The position numbers and the translations under genes were made by a program. A DNA stretch of 54,424 bases from DAINRZ01 sp964634885 (GTDB lineage: Bacteria > Bacteroidota > Ignavibacteria > Kapaibacteriales > UBA2268): assembly GCA_964634885.1 (NCBI GenBank), contig CAZWLN010000030.1:1-54424 (forward strand), given 5' to 3'. Shown here one piece after another: positions 43,261 through 54,000 of the stretch (positions are counted from its first letter, which is position 1; each line of letters starts with the position of its first letter). The notes beneath the pieces were generated by a model. It was not told the DNA's origin. It was given only the letters and a program-made list of their open reading frames with translations, and searched no databases.

Positions 43261-43301
43261 TCAAAAAAAGAAAAGCCGCAGAAAAAATTCCAGCGGCCTT
43301 T
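43261..43301 (-). terminator. Intrinsic terminator of the C25 peptidase gene
   Basis: Minus strand: AAAGGCCGC pairs with GCGGCTTT (one bulged G) around an 13-nt U-rich loop, followed by TTTTCTTTTTTT. It starts 24 nt after the stop at 43325. Confidence 0.8.
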
Positions 43302-43324
43302 ACAGAAAAAATGTACGATTTTAA

Positions 43325-46300
43325 TTATCTTAATATAATGAACTTGCCGTATGCCTCCTGCACCCAGACATTTGTATCGACGAACAGGACAAAATAATAG
43401 GTACCGGAGGGCAGGTCGCTTCCTCCGGGGTCTTTGCCGTCCCATTCGATTGTATTCTCGCCGATTACAATATTCTTGCGGAGTTCAATTATCTTCTGTC
43501 CGGTAAGATTGTAGATCAGTATTCTTCCAACTGCACCATTGGAAGGGCCTTTGTAAAGGAACTCGAAAGAGGCGCTGTTGGAAAGCGGGTTTGGAACCAC
43601 GAAAGGCGAGGTCTTCGTATCGAGATAGCCGTTAATAAGCGCGTAGAAGCTGATCTCTACGGAATCCCTGTTGCCTGAGCCGTCGGTGAACCAGACATAG
43701 ATGATGTTGGTGTTGAGTTTTGATTCGGAATTGCTGTATTCGAGTTCATCGACTGTGAACGTAACCCTTGCTTTTTCAGGTGTCATCTCGCGGGTGTATG
43801 ATGTGAACTGGTAATCAGGAAGGTTGACTATTTCGTTGTACTTGTAGTTAATCAGCACTTTCAGGTCCTCTTTGTTTTGAACCAGAAGCTTCGAATTGTC
43901 GAAGAGCCTGACATCTACTTTGGGTTTCTTAGAAACGAAATCGCCGTCTTTCAGGAGAATACCGTCAAAATAGACTTCTACTGTCGGCGCGACCTTGTCT
44001 TCAGCCACCCTGAAGCTGCTGCTGCCGGTGTTGTTGAAACTGTACTGCTCGACGACACTGTCGCCGTCGTTAACATTGTAATTGACAATATTGATGTTAC
44101 GGTAATAATCTGTTTCTTTGATGAACGAGAAATCTTTATCGGAGTCATAGTCAGGTGTATAGCTTTCATTGAAGAAGTCTATGGCAGTACCGTCGTCGGA
44201 CTTAAGAGCCACTGAAAAATAGGGAGTTACGGCCGGGGACCGCAATGAAATGTTCTCAGCGGTACCGTTAATAGTCACATTTTCAGCCCTCATCACATCG
44301 ACAGGAGAACATGAGAGCTTGCTGTTAACCAGAGCCAGTTCCGGTGCCGGAACATAATCGATAAATATACCGTCGATATAGGGTTCGGTTTCTTTGCTGT
44401 ACCGTTTTACTTCAAACACGGCATTAATCCTGGGGTACTTGACGGCGTCGATGGCGCTGAGGTCTATTGCAGTTACCGAATCTGAGATCAATAATACATC
44501 ATTGCCGCCGTTTTTGGGGTAGCCGTATATTAATACCTTAAAGCTGACTGAATCGGATGGAAGATAGCCCTGGACAGAGAGGCTGTTCCATTTCTTTGCA
44601 TTGCCGATGGTGCCTGTCGTAGCAGAACCTGACAACTGGCTGTGCCTGAATTGGCCTTCTACTATGACGGTATCTCCACCGTCATGTTCCTCTGTGTCCC
44701 GGTGGATAATACTGAAGCCTTCATTGGCCTCAGTATTGCCCCTCTTGGAAACCATTGCAAAGGAACAGCCCCATATGAGGGAATCGGCATATTTTGAACC
44801 GAAATTGTTCTTGAGTTCGGCTTTGATTGTATCGAGGGAACCAATTGTGTGATAGGGATTATGGTTGATTGGAATACACAGGGCTTCCTGGTAAAAAGCA
44901 AGGAAGAGGTATTCGTTGTCCTTGACGGAATCTCTTACGAAGTGCATGAAATTGATGCTTGCAGAGTCTTTAAGTGTCAATTCGGGATGGTCCCAGGTGG
45001 ACAGAGTGTCCCAGGTGTACCAGCAGGGAAGGAGGCCTTCTTTCAGCTTGTAATCCGATTCGCTGATTACCATCGCGACAATGCTGCTCATCGGGTATTT
45101 AATATCATGGGATGTTGCCGCAAGTTTACCGTCATACTCGAACAGGAATCCCGGCGGGATGCTGTCCCGTTTATTGACAAAATCGTAGGCGCCTCTGACA
45201 CTCATCACTTTGTATGGTATATCCCTGTAAGACAGTGTAACAGCGGCTTTACCGCCGACGTTCCGGGCCATCATATTATCGAGTACAAGGCCGTTCAGCA
45301 GGTTGTCGCCGTTGAGCCTGCATTGGGCCTTAGTTCTGTTGTGTCCGGGATTGGCCCAGAAAGGCACTTGCAGCCAGGCGCTTGTTGTTGAATTGCTTTT
45401 GTTAACCGACCTTGCAAGAAAATAGTAATTCATTCCCTGTTGCAACTCAACGTCAGGCTTCCATTCAATATAGTTTTCGTAATTCTTTATGTCTGAAGCG
45501 CCGGAATTGATAATTACAGTCCCGTTAACGGAATCTTCCGCAATTTTGAATTCGTAATCGAATTGCAGGCCTGAACCGTCGTCGAGCGGGTTTATTATCC
45601 TGAAAACGGGGTTTTCTTTTTCTTTGTCCCAGTATTTCATGGGTTCCAGGGATAGCAGTACGCCGTTGAATACTTCAAATGAAGCATTAATGATGTTGTT
45701 GCTCCTGTCGGGGTCATCGAGGGCCGAATCCGGGTCGAGTATGATCGTTACGTTGTGAATGCCCGGTTTATCCTTGATGTCGATCTCAAAGCTATAGTAG
45801 TCGGATTTGCAAAGGCCATCGACATTGTACACCAACGAATCCGACTTATTATTAAATGTATGTATCAGCAATGCTTTTACCTGGTCATGGATGGGATAGG
45901 ACTTCTGGCTTTTAGCAATTCCGTTTACCAGGGCAAGAGAATCCGATTCGATTATTATCGTCTTCTTCTGGGGATTGGTAATCGTCAGGTCGCTGCCGTA
46001 TGTGTAAACGTCGCTTTCAAAGGGTATCCTGAGCTTGATGAGAGGGTCTCCGATGAGCTGGTATTCCAGTTTGTGCTTAAATCCAACATCAAGATAATTA
46101 ATCATTGTAATCTTCGACAATTGGATCAACTCGCCGATAGTTCTTTTATTCCCCGTCGAATCGAGCAGTAGCTTGCTAATCTGTTTGATATATTCAAATA
46201 GTACTAGCGAATGGCTTGTGGCGGATGCGCCACTTGCAGCAACGTAACCGGTATTGGGATAGAACAGGTAATCTTCGTTCCTGGTCCTGATGTCGGCAGA

Positions 46301-49219
46301 ACCGAAAGCGCCGGTGTTGCAAGAGAAAGTTGAAAGTATTCCCAGCCTTCCTTTGTTGTGTAAGAGGTCAACGGCCCAGCCGTCCATGTCGAATATCCTC
46401 TGAGAACCGTGCCCGAAAAACATAGTCCAGCCTACACCTTCGTCAACTTGTGTAATGATCTGCAGGGCTTCTGACTCTCCTGTCAGGTCATCACCTTTTT
46501 TCCTGACGTATGAAGTGTCGATGCACATTCCCGACGATACGAGGTTACTGCCGAACCACTGCATATAAGCGTAGAGGGTCTCTTTCTCGGATAAGTAACC
46601 ACCGGTCAGCATCAGAAATTTCTTCATCCAGAGGTTGGTCGGTGTCGATTCGTAATCGAGAAGCTTACTGTAATAATTGAAACATTCTTCGTCGTCATTG
46701 ACGGGAATCCTGGCGACAATCAGTTCCGGGTTGTAATCGTTTTCTTTTCCGTCGAGCAGCGAGTACCAGTAATCGCTGTGAGGCGACCCCCAGGACGGTA
46801 CGAAGTCTTCATTGCAGGTCGATGGAAGTATCTTCAGGGGATCGGTCGTCGCGTCGCCGATTATTGTAACGTACAGGGGTACGCTTTTCCAGTTATTGTA
46901 CGCATACATGAGGAATTCTTTAACGGCATGGGCAGATTTCCTGCCGTTGTAGAATTCTTTGTAAATATCATCGATCTCAACAATTTTGATTGTATATTGG
47001 GGATGGGTTTTGGCCCTGTACTGAGTCAGGGAATCGGTGAAACGACGGAATTTTTTGTGGTATATATACAGCAGGTCAGCCTGGTTATCCGTATTCCTCA
47101 GGTCTGAAGAGGTCACCGGGAATACGGCTGCCGTTTCAATGCTTTTCCTGTCGCAGGCAGTAATGTCATAATCTTTGCCGGCAGCTAACAGTTGGTTGAT
47201 ATTAAATGAACTGCCGCCGGCGTGTTCGTAAAAAACTGCGGCAGAAAGTGTGGAAGAGTTGCCTGTTTTTTCATTGATCAGGCCCTGGGTGCCTTTGGTA
47301 AAAGTAAAGAACCAGGGCTGAGTACCGTTCGCCTGGCCGATCTGCGTGCTGCCGTATGAGCTGAGCAGCGTGGCTTTGTCGGCAGGAGGAACGGCGTCAG
47401 AGTTGTAAACGAGGGCGACAATGGAGCCGTTCGGAAGGCCTGACAACCAGGTGGCCATCTCCTGGCTGTTTGCGTCAAAGAACCTGTATTCCGCGGCCCC
47501 GAAACCGGGAGCTGCGAGGGCGGCGCAGTGGAAGCCTTTCCTGTAGGCGTCTGTTACTTTGTTGTTGTCGATAACTAAGGAGGCATAGCCGTTTGCACTG
47601 TTTACCCCGGCAATGATATTTGTTCCTTTTTTTACAGCAGGGGCAGGGTTGATATAGCCGTTCCGGCTGTCGATGACGAATACTTCACTATCCCTGAAGT
47701 TGCTGACAGTAAGGTTTCCGGGAGCAGCAGGGCTGTTAACCCTGAAACTGATCAGCCCTGTGTCGGTAACAGGTAAGACTTTGCCTGTAATTGTCAAATA
47801 GTCAATGCTGACGGAGTTCGGTTCAAAGGGTTCATTCGCGCTGTCAAGGAAAGGATGGTTAATCATCGTAACGGAATTGTAACCGGCGACGAGGCTTGTG
47901 TTTGTAACGGCGTTTGTTTCCGTATGCCAGACCCTCAGTTCGTAATTTTTATGCGACAGCAGAGAGTTGTTAAGGTACAGGCTGAGTGTTTGGTAATCGA
48001 TACTGTCGTTGACTTTGATGCTTCCCAGCCGGACGCCCAGGTTCAAAGGCTCGTTTTTATAGGGGACGATGAACAGCGCCGAATCCCTGTACCTGTTGTC
48101 GGTTTTCGAATCAATTTCTTTCCAGTACCATCCTTCGGTATCGACACAATAGGGATTGTGAAGGTCGAAACCCCAGAAATGCGTTTTGTTGTATTCAATA
48201 TGCCTGTCAACTTCAACGTATTCGATATTGACAGGTGTGCTGCCGTCCTGGGGGAATTGCGAATAGCGTTTCGGGACGGCGTTGTCGTCGAAATATATGT
48301 AATAGGGCTCTTTGTCTGTGTAATGGTCATACCAGGTGGTGTCGCTGAAAGCCCTCGAACCGGAGAAAATGATCTCGTCTCCGGCGTTGAGGATGCCGTC
48401 AGCGTCATTGCTGAAATAAACCGGTATTTCTTCGCCCCTGTGAAGCATTACCAGTTTGCCTGTCGGTTTTGATTGGAAATTGCCGTTAGCGGCGATGATG
48501 TCGGCAGCTTTAACGCTTGCAATTCCGTCCTTTGTCGTCGTAACTTTTACATATTCCCCGCCGGGCTTGTACCAGTATTCCCCGCCCTGTGGCCTGTCGC
48601 TGCGTTTTTTTGAATTATTGCGCTGCTCGATGAGTGCCCCTATATGTTCCCGGTTAGCGAAAGCTGAGAACATGAATGCTTCTTTGGATCGGGGGTTAAT
48701 GTTAAGGGGCAATTTGAAGGGGAGGCTTACTTCGACGGTGATGTCATTATATATATATGCTTTATCTTCAGCTTTGTCATAGGCGAAGGGGTTGACGACA
48801 ATGAAAGCCGAATGGATGCCCCTGACGATGCCGTTCCTTTCGAGACGGCAATAATTACCGGCAGAGTTACCCTTGAAGACGGTGTTATACTTGCTGTCAA
48901 TAGCTGTCCTGTCCTGGAAACGGACAATAATATATTTATTAATGTCTGACGAATAGTAAAGCTCTTCCGGGACGGCAACGGCAATCCTGATTTCATCCGT
49001 ATTAGCTTCGCCGGCGGGAGCCATTGACGAATAGGTTGTGTTGAGAATGGCAAGGTGTGCCTCTTTACTTTCTTCGTTGTATGTCAATCCGGGTTCAGGG
49101 TTGTTAATAGTAACGGCAATCTTCTCCGGAAGGGTTTCGATCTTTATACCGGCAATACTATTTGAGTATATCAATATAAATAAAGCTATTACCGCGGCGG
49201 CTCTCATATTTCTCCACAC
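43325..49219 (-). CDS. C25-family (gingipain/PorU-like) cysteine peptidase, 1964 aa
   Basis: Very large secreted protein. Signal peptide about 1-24 (AAVIALFILIYSNSIAG); N-terminal beta-rich prodomain-like region to ~700; peptidase C25 domain about 700-1060 with GDATTDP, WYSLLDGKEND, VARIPV, the catalytic His937 in FFGHGSQ and Cys967 in STFSCNTGAF, then LEYQLIGDPLIKLRIP. A long stretch of CARDB/fibronectin-like sandwiches follows. The last ~85 residues are a FlgD-type Ig fold used as a T9SS sorting domain (LIYNLTGQKIIEL...GENTIEWDGKDPGGSDLPSGTYYF). The catalytic dyad is intact. It may be PorU, the T9SS sortase, though PorU in Porphyromonas is about 1150 aa, or a gingipain-like secreted protease. 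It lies downstream of secA-queA after a 166-nt gap. Confidence 0.88.
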   Translation of the reverse strand: MWRNMRAAAVIALFILIYSNSIAGIKIETLPEKIAVTINNPEPGLTYNEESKEAHLAILNTTYSSMAPAGEANTDEIRIAVAVPEELYYSSDINKYIIVRFQDRTAIDSKYNTVFKGNSAGNYCRLERNGIVRGIHSAFIVVNPFAYDKAEDKAYIYNDITVEVSLPFKLPLNINPRSKEAFMFSAFANREHIGALIEQRNNSKKRSDRPQGGEYWYKPGGEYVKVTTTKDGIASVKAADIIAANGNFQSKPTGKLVMLHRGEEIPVYFSNDADGILNAGDEIIFSGSRAFSDTTWYDHYTDKEPYYIYFDDNAVPKRYSQFPQDGSTPVNIEYVEVDRHIEYNKTHFWGFDLHNPYCVDTEGWYWKEIDSKTDNRYRDSALFIVPYKNEPLNLGVRLGSIKVNDSIDYQTLSLYLNNSLLSHKNYELRVWHTETNAVTNTSLVAGYNSVTMINHPFLDSANEPFEPNSVSIDYLTITGKVLPVTDTGLISFRVNSPAAPGNLTVSNFRDSEVFVIDSRNGYINPAPAVKKGTNIIAGVNSANGYASLVIDNNKVTDAYRKGFHCAALAAPGFGAAEYRFFDANSQEMATWLSGLPNGSIVALVYNSDAVPPADKATLLSSYGSTQIGQANGTQPWFFTFTKGTQGLINEKTGNSSTLSAAVFYEHAGGSSFNINQLLAAGKDYDITACDRKSIETAAVFPVTSSDLRNTDNQADLLYIYHKKFRRFTDSLTQYRAKTHPQYTIKIVEIDDIYKEFYNGRKSAHAVKEFLMYAYNNWKSVPLYVTIIGDATTDPLKILPSTCNEDFVPSWGSPHSDYWYSLLDGKENDYNPELIVARIPVNDDEECFNYYSKLLDYESTPTNLWMKKFLMLTGGYLSEKETLYAYMQWFGSNLVSSGMCIDTSYVRKKGDDLTGESEALQIITQVDEGVGWTMFFGHGSQRIFDMDGWAVDLLHNKGRLGILSTFSCNTGAFGSADIRTRNEDYLFYPNTGYVAASGASATSHSLVLFEYIKQISKLLLDSTGNKRTIGELIQLSKITMINYLDVGFKHKLEYQLIGDPLIKLRIPFESDVYTYGSDLTITNPQKKTIIIESDSLALVNGIAKSQKSYPIHDQVKALLIHTFNNKSDSLVYNVDGLCKSDYYSFEIDIKDKPGIHNVTIILDPDSALDDPDRSNNIINASFEVFNGVLLSLEPMKYWDKEKENPVFRIINPLDDGSGLQFDYEFKIAEDSVNGTVIINSGASDIKNYENYIEWKPDVELQQGMNYYFLARSVNKSNSTTSAWLQVPFWANPGHNRTKAQCRLNGDNLLNGLVLDNMMARNVGGKAAVTLSYRDIPYKVMSVRGAYDFVNKRDSIPPGFLFEYDGKLAATSHDIKYPMSSIVAMVISESDYKLKEGLLPCWYTWDTLSTWDHPELTLKDSASINFMHFVRDSVKDNEYLFLAFYQEALCIPINHNPYHTIGSLDTIKAELKNNFGSKYADSLIWGCSFAMVSKRGNTEANEGFSIIHRDTEEHDGGDTVIVEGQFRHSQLSGSATTGTIGNAKKWNSLSVQGYLPSDSVSFKVLIYGYPKNGGNDVLLISDSVTAIDLSAIDAVKYPRINAVFEVKRYSKETEPYIDGIFIDYVPAPELALVNSKLSCSPVDVMRAENVTINGTAENISLRSPAVTPYFSVALKSDDGTAIDFFNESYTPDYDSDKDFSFIKETDYYRNINIVNYNVNDGDSVVEQYSFNNTGSSSFRVAEDKVAPTVEVYFDGILLKDGDFVSKKPKVDVRLFDNSKLLVQNKEDLKVLINYKYNEIVNLPDYQFTSYTREMTPEKARVTFTVDELEYSNSESKLNTNIIYVWFTDGSGNRDSVEISFYALINGYLDTKTSPFVVPNPLSNSASFEFLYKGPSNGAVGRILIYNLTGQKIIELRKNIVIGENTIEWDGKDPGGSDLPSGTYYFVLFVDTNVWVQEAYGKFIILR

Positions 49220-49385
49220 AAAATAATAAGAATATGTTTCGTAATATAGACTCTGAATGATTTGTTTAATTGTATTATATAGTTGGGCTCAGCCGGACTG
49301 CGCTGTTTGACAGTGGTGAATCAGCGTGTTGGCCTAAGGCTATTCATCTGACCGGCGTCGATCTGATGGTGGGAATGGATATTGT

Positions 49386-50618
49386 TTACAGGCTTCTTAT
49401 CAGCAGGGATGAATCCCCATAGCTGAGGAACCTGTATTTGTCACTGATAGCTTCTGTGTAAGCCCTCTGCCAGAGATCCTTTCCGATGAAGGCAGCGACA
49501 AGTAATATCAGTGTGCTTTTCGGCATGTGGAAATTAGTAATGAGTGCGTCGGCAGTGTGGAAAGTGTAACCCGGGACGATGAACAACTGTGTCCTGCCCG
49601 TCAGTTTCGTTAATCCGTTCACATCCATAAAATTGCGCAGTTCAGTGAAAGACGCCTCTAAGCCGGGCAGTTCAGCCTGTGAGCCTAAGAATTCATAGGG
49701 CTCATACTGTGTCAGGTAAACATCCGAAGGCGAGAGAGTGCCGTGAAGAGCTTTTACTCCCAGCCAGTAAAGTGTTTCCATTGTCCTCAGCGACGTTGTG
49801 CCGGTGCATACGATTTTTTTTCCGCTGTTGACAATTATTCTTTCGAGGAAGTCCCTGCCGGTGATGAACATCTCGCTGTGCATGATGTGGCTTTGCAGGT
49901 CCGTTTCTATTGGCTGGAAGGTACCCGGCCCTACATGAAGTATCAGTTCTGAGACGGTAATTCCTTTGTTTTTAAGCGATTGGAGTACTTCGGGAGTGAA
50001 ATGCAGACCGGCGGTCGGAGCTGCAACAGAGCCTTCTTTGTCGGCGTAAACAGTTTGGTATGTCGTTTTGTCGGTGTTTTCAGCTTCTCTTTTGATATAG
50101 GGCGGCAGTGGAGTAATGCCGTAGTATTCCAGGATGTTAACAAAGGGGCCGGCGTCTTTCCAAGCGAAATCGACTATGGCTTCATTCCCGGTACGCTGCC
50201 TGATAGTAGCTCTCAGGCCGGACATGTCCTCCCGGCTGTCAGGTACAAGCGTCATTCCTTCGAGTATCTTCCTGCCTCCGATGATACATTTCCAGGAACA
50301 AGCCTCCTTTTCGGCCATTACCAACTGCGGGTCGGACGAAGGATGGACCGGTTCTACGCAGAGTATCTCTGCGCTGCCGCCTGTCGGTTTCCTGAACGGC
50401 AGCCTGGCGGCAATTACTTTGGTGGAATTGAGAATGAGCAGGCTGTCAGAGGGTAACAAGCCGGTAATATCATTGAAATGAAGGTGGGCAATGGCGCCGT
50501 TTCTTGCGTCTGCTGCCAGCAGCCGGCTTTCGCTCCTGACAGGCAGGGGATAGAGGGCAATCCTGTCTTTCGGCAGCTGGTAATCATAGTCTTCCAGTTT
50601 GACCGGAGGGAGATTCAC
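49386..50618 (-). CDS. queA: S-adenosylmethionine:tRNA ribosyltransferase-isomerase
   Basis: 410-aa QueA, which transfers and isomerises the ribosyl group of SAM onto preQ1 in tRNA to make epoxyqueuosine. Motifs: DYQLPKDRIALYP at the start, LILNSTKVIAARL, GITPLPPYIKR, YQTVYADKEGSVAAPTAGLHFT, LHVGPGTFQP and NFHMPKSTLILLVAAFIG. It is ~60 residues longer than the E. coli protein because of an insertion in the middle domain around 100-150, as I recall for Bacteroidota homologues. 3 nt after the Rieske gene, so in the secA operon. No other queuosine gene is in the window. Confidence 0.96.
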   Translation of the reverse strand: MNLPPVKLEDYDYQLPKDRIALYPLPVRSESRLLAADARNGAIAHLHFNDITGLLPSDSLLILNSTKVIAARLPFRKPTGGSAEILCVEPVHPSSDPQLVMAEKEACSWKCIIGGRKILEGMTLVPDSREDMSGLRATIRQRTGNEAIVDFAWKDAGPFVNILEYYGITPLPPYIKREAENTDKTTYQTVYADKEGSVAAPTAGLHFTPEVLQSLKNKGITVSELILHVGPGTFQPIETDLQSHIMHSEMFITGRDFLERIIVNSGKKIVCTGTTSLRTMETLYWLGVKALHGTLSPSDVYLTQYEPYEFLGSQAELPGLEASFTELRNFMDVNGLTKLTGRTQLFIVPGYTFHTADALITNFHMPKSTLILLVAAFIGKDLWQRAYTEAISDKYRFLSYGDSSLLIRSL

Positions 50619-50621
50619 GTT

Positions 50622-51026
50622 TCAATCCCTCCTCCAGGGTGGAACAATGCTTTTGTCGGGCTTCTCGAGCCAGATGTATCCGTTTTCTTCGAATACGTCG
50701 TATTTTACTAAGCTCCTGATTCCCTGTCGTTTGTCGGTGTTTTCTCCGGTGTCGAGGCTGTATGTCCAGCCGTGAACGGGACAAGTGACGTTGCCGTTCC
50801 TGATGATTCCTTCGTGAATCCTGTCCTGGTGCCTGTGAGGGCAAATGTTTGACAGAGCGTACAAGGAGCCGCCCTGTTTAAAGATTGCAACCTGCATGTC
50901 CTGGTCTTCGTCGAAGACAACCTGTCGTCCCCTTGTTTCGAACAACCCGGAAGTACGGCATACACGGGCATAGGTCCTGCCGTCTATTACTCTTTCAGGG
51001 TAACTGCTTTTTTCCGGGTTTGCCAT
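50622..51026 (-). CDS. Rieske [2Fe-2S] ferredoxin-like protein
   Basis: 134-aa stand-alone Rieske domain: C62-P-H64 and C82-P-V-H85 (motifs CPHRH and CPVHGWTYSL) are the two Cys and two His cluster ligands. Surrounding strands (MQVAIFKQGGSLYALSNICPH, YDVFEENGYIWLE) match the NirD/dioxygenase-ferredoxin type more than the membrane cytochrome bc type. There is no signal peptide or anchor, so a soluble cytoplasmic electron carrier. It sits 15 nt after secA and 3 nt before queA. Its electron partner is unknown, and neither neighbour is known to need one. Confidence 0.9.
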   Translation of the reverse strand: MANPEKSSYPERVIDGRTYARVCRTSGLFETRGRQVVFDEDQDMQVAIFKQGGSLYALSNICPHRHQDRIHEGIIRNGNVTCPVHGWTYSLDTGENTDKRQGIRSLVKYDVFEENGYIWLEKPDKSIVPPWRRD

Positions 51027-51041
51027 CGTTGTGCTGCCGGA

Positions 51042-54000
51042 TTAATTCATCCTGCCGTGGCAGTTCTTGTATTTCTTGCCGCTACCGCAGGGGCAGGGGT
51101 CGTTCCTGCCGACCCTGGGTTCTGACCTTCTGATTGTTTTAACGGTCGAAACCTGGCTTCCTTCGGCTTGTTGTATTTTCGGTACCGACGAACGCAGGAA
51201 TTCGGGCGATTCATTGTTGCTGAAGGAGAGTCCACCGGAATCGGGAGTCGATTGGCGTATCGAGGGAGCCATGAAAACCTGTTTCTTACCTTCCTGTGAG
51301 CGGTCAGTCGTGGTTGCTTCCCTGTGGACTATTTGCGGGAAGAACCTGAATGCGAAATTGACCGACTCTTTGTTAATGTCGGTAATCAAAGAAACAAACT
51401 GCTGGTAGGCTTCCTGTTTATATTCGAGCAGCGGGTCTTTCTGTCCGTATGATCTGAGGTGAATACCTTCCTTCAGGTCGTCCATGGTTCTGAGGTGCTC
51501 TTTCCACTTGTCGTCGATGGTCTGTAGTACGGCGACTTTTTCGAGCTGGGCCATGAAGTCCGAACCGAGGGTATCTTCTTTCCTTTTGTAGAATTCGTCG
51601 GCAGCGTTGATGATTCTGTCAACGAGGGTGTCATTTTTCAAGTCATCCAGTTCTTTTTTGGAAATCTTCGGCTCGCACAGTAAGGTTCCACGGCAGGCGT
51701 CGATCAGCCCTTTGTGGTCGCCGGCAGCCTTGAATTCATCGATCCATTGGTTAGCCAGGTCATCTACATATTCGAAAATCTCGCCTTTGAGGCGTTCTCC
51801 ACGGAGAGCGTGGCGTCTTCTCGTGTAAATTACTTCTCTCTGGTGGTTCATTACGTCGTCATACTCGATGAGCCTTTTCCTGATGCCGAAGTTGTTCTCT
51901 TCTACTTTTTTCTGCGCTCTTTCAACGGACTTGGTGATCATTGAGTGCTGGATGGGTTCACCTTCGGGTATCTTCAACCTGGCCATTACGCCGGCGATGC
52001 GTTCGCCGCCGAACAGTCGCATCAGGTCGTCTTCGAGTGAGATATAGAACTGTGAAGAACCGGGGTCTCCCTGTCTTCCGGCCCTGCCTCGCAACTGCCT
52101 GTCGATGCGTCGTGCGTCGTGCCTCTCGCTGCCGATGATTGCCAGGCCGCCGTTTTTCTTGACTTCGGCGTCCAGCTTGATGTCGGTACCTCTACCGGCC
52201 ATGTTTGTTGCAATGGTAAGTGCGCCTTTCTTGCCGGCGTTGGCTACGATCTCTGCTTCTTTCTGATGCTGTTTGGCGTTGAGTACGTTGTGTGGTACGC
52301 CTGCCCTTTTCAGCATTTTGCTGAGCAATTCGGAGACCTCGACATTTGTTGTACCTACGAGTACAGCCCTTCCGTTTTTCAGTTCGGTCTGGATGTCGTT
52401 GATTATTGCTGTGTATTTCTCTTTCCTGGTCTTGTAGATCATGTCGTCCCTGTCGTCACGGACGATATCCCTGTTAGTGGGTATGACGACGACGTCTAAT
52501 TTGTAAATCTTCTCAAACTCTGAAGCTTCTGTTTCGGCTGTGCCGGTCATGCCTCCGAGTTTCTTGTAAAGCCTGAAGTAGTTCTGGAGGGTGATGGTTG
52601 CAAGTGTCTGGGTGTCGCGTTCGACCTTGACGTTTTCTTTTGCTTCGATGGCCTGGTGCAGTCCTTCAGAATACCTTCTTCCTTCGAGGATCCTGCCTGT
52701 AAACTCATCGACAATCTGAACTTTACCGTCCTGGATTACATATTCTACATCTTTTTCGTAGAGGGAGTAGGCCCTGAGCAACTGTGAAACTGTGTGGATC
52801 CTGTCGCTGCGTTCGGCGTATCGCCTGTTCAACTCGTCCACTTTCAGCCGCTTCTCATCGAAGCTCATGTTCTCGTTTCCTTCGATGGCGCTTTGTTCGG
52901 TGGCAATGTCGGGAATGACGAACATTTCCGGGTCTTCCTGGGAAGAGGTGATCAGTTCCCTGCCTTTGTCAGTAATATCTATCTGGTGGTTTTTCTCGTC
53001 GATGGTGTAGAACAGTTCGTCGTCGATCTCATGCATCCTGCTTGAATGGTCCCTGAGGAATACTATTTCCGTGTTCTTTTTAAGAGTCTGGTTCTCAGGT
53101 TCCTGAAGTAACTTGGCCAGTTTCTTGTGTTTCGGCAGTCCGTGGTAAGCTCTAAGCAACTGGATGCCTGCCTGTTCGATGCTTTCTTTTGTGTTCTTTG
53201 CCAGCAGTTCGGTAATCTCCGCTGTAATCTTGTTTACAAGGTGTGACTGTGCGTCAACCAGCCTGCGTACTCTTGGGTTCATCTCGTCGAACTTCTGGTC
53301 GCTGGCTTTTCCGACGGGGCCTGAGATGATCAGAGGTGTACGGGCTTCGTCGATGAGAACGGAGTCAACCTCGTCCACAATGGCGTACCAGTGTTCTCTC
53401 TGTACCATGTGTTCGAAGCTGATGACCATGTTGTCGCGAAGGTAGTCGAAGCCGAATTCGTTATTGGTTCCGTAAGTAATATCCATGTTATAAATCTTTT
53501 TGCGTTCGTCGTTGTCCATGTTCGACTGGATGGAACCGACGGTAACACCGAGGAAGTCGTAGATGGGTTTCATCCACTGGGCGTCCCTTTTTGCAAGGTA
53601 ATCGTTAACGGTAACCAGGTGTACGCCTTTGCCTGCAAGCGCATTCAGGTACATCGGGAGGGTAGCGACCAGCGTTTTACCTTCACCCGTAGCCATTTCG
53701 GAGATTCTTCCCTGGTGGAGGACAATGCCGCCGATGAGCTGGACATCGTAGGGAACCATGTCCCAAACCGAATGCTGGCCCATGTATTCATAGCTGTAGC
53801 CGTTGTCTTTCAGCCTGCGGCAGGCCTGCTTCACGGTTGCGAATGCTTGGGGCAGCAGGTCGTTCAGGGCGCTTTCGATAGCTATATGGAGTTCTTTCTC
53901 GATTGCCTTAAGCCTGTCGCGGATATCAATGCTTGTATGAGCATCGAGCGCTTCTGTTTTCAGGCGATTAAGGAGTTCCGCTTTCTCTTCTTCCAGTTCA

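Noticed and set aside
44849..45391. 180-codon plus-strand frame inside the C25 peptidase gene
   Set aside because: Antisense shadow of a continuous 1964-codon coding frame.
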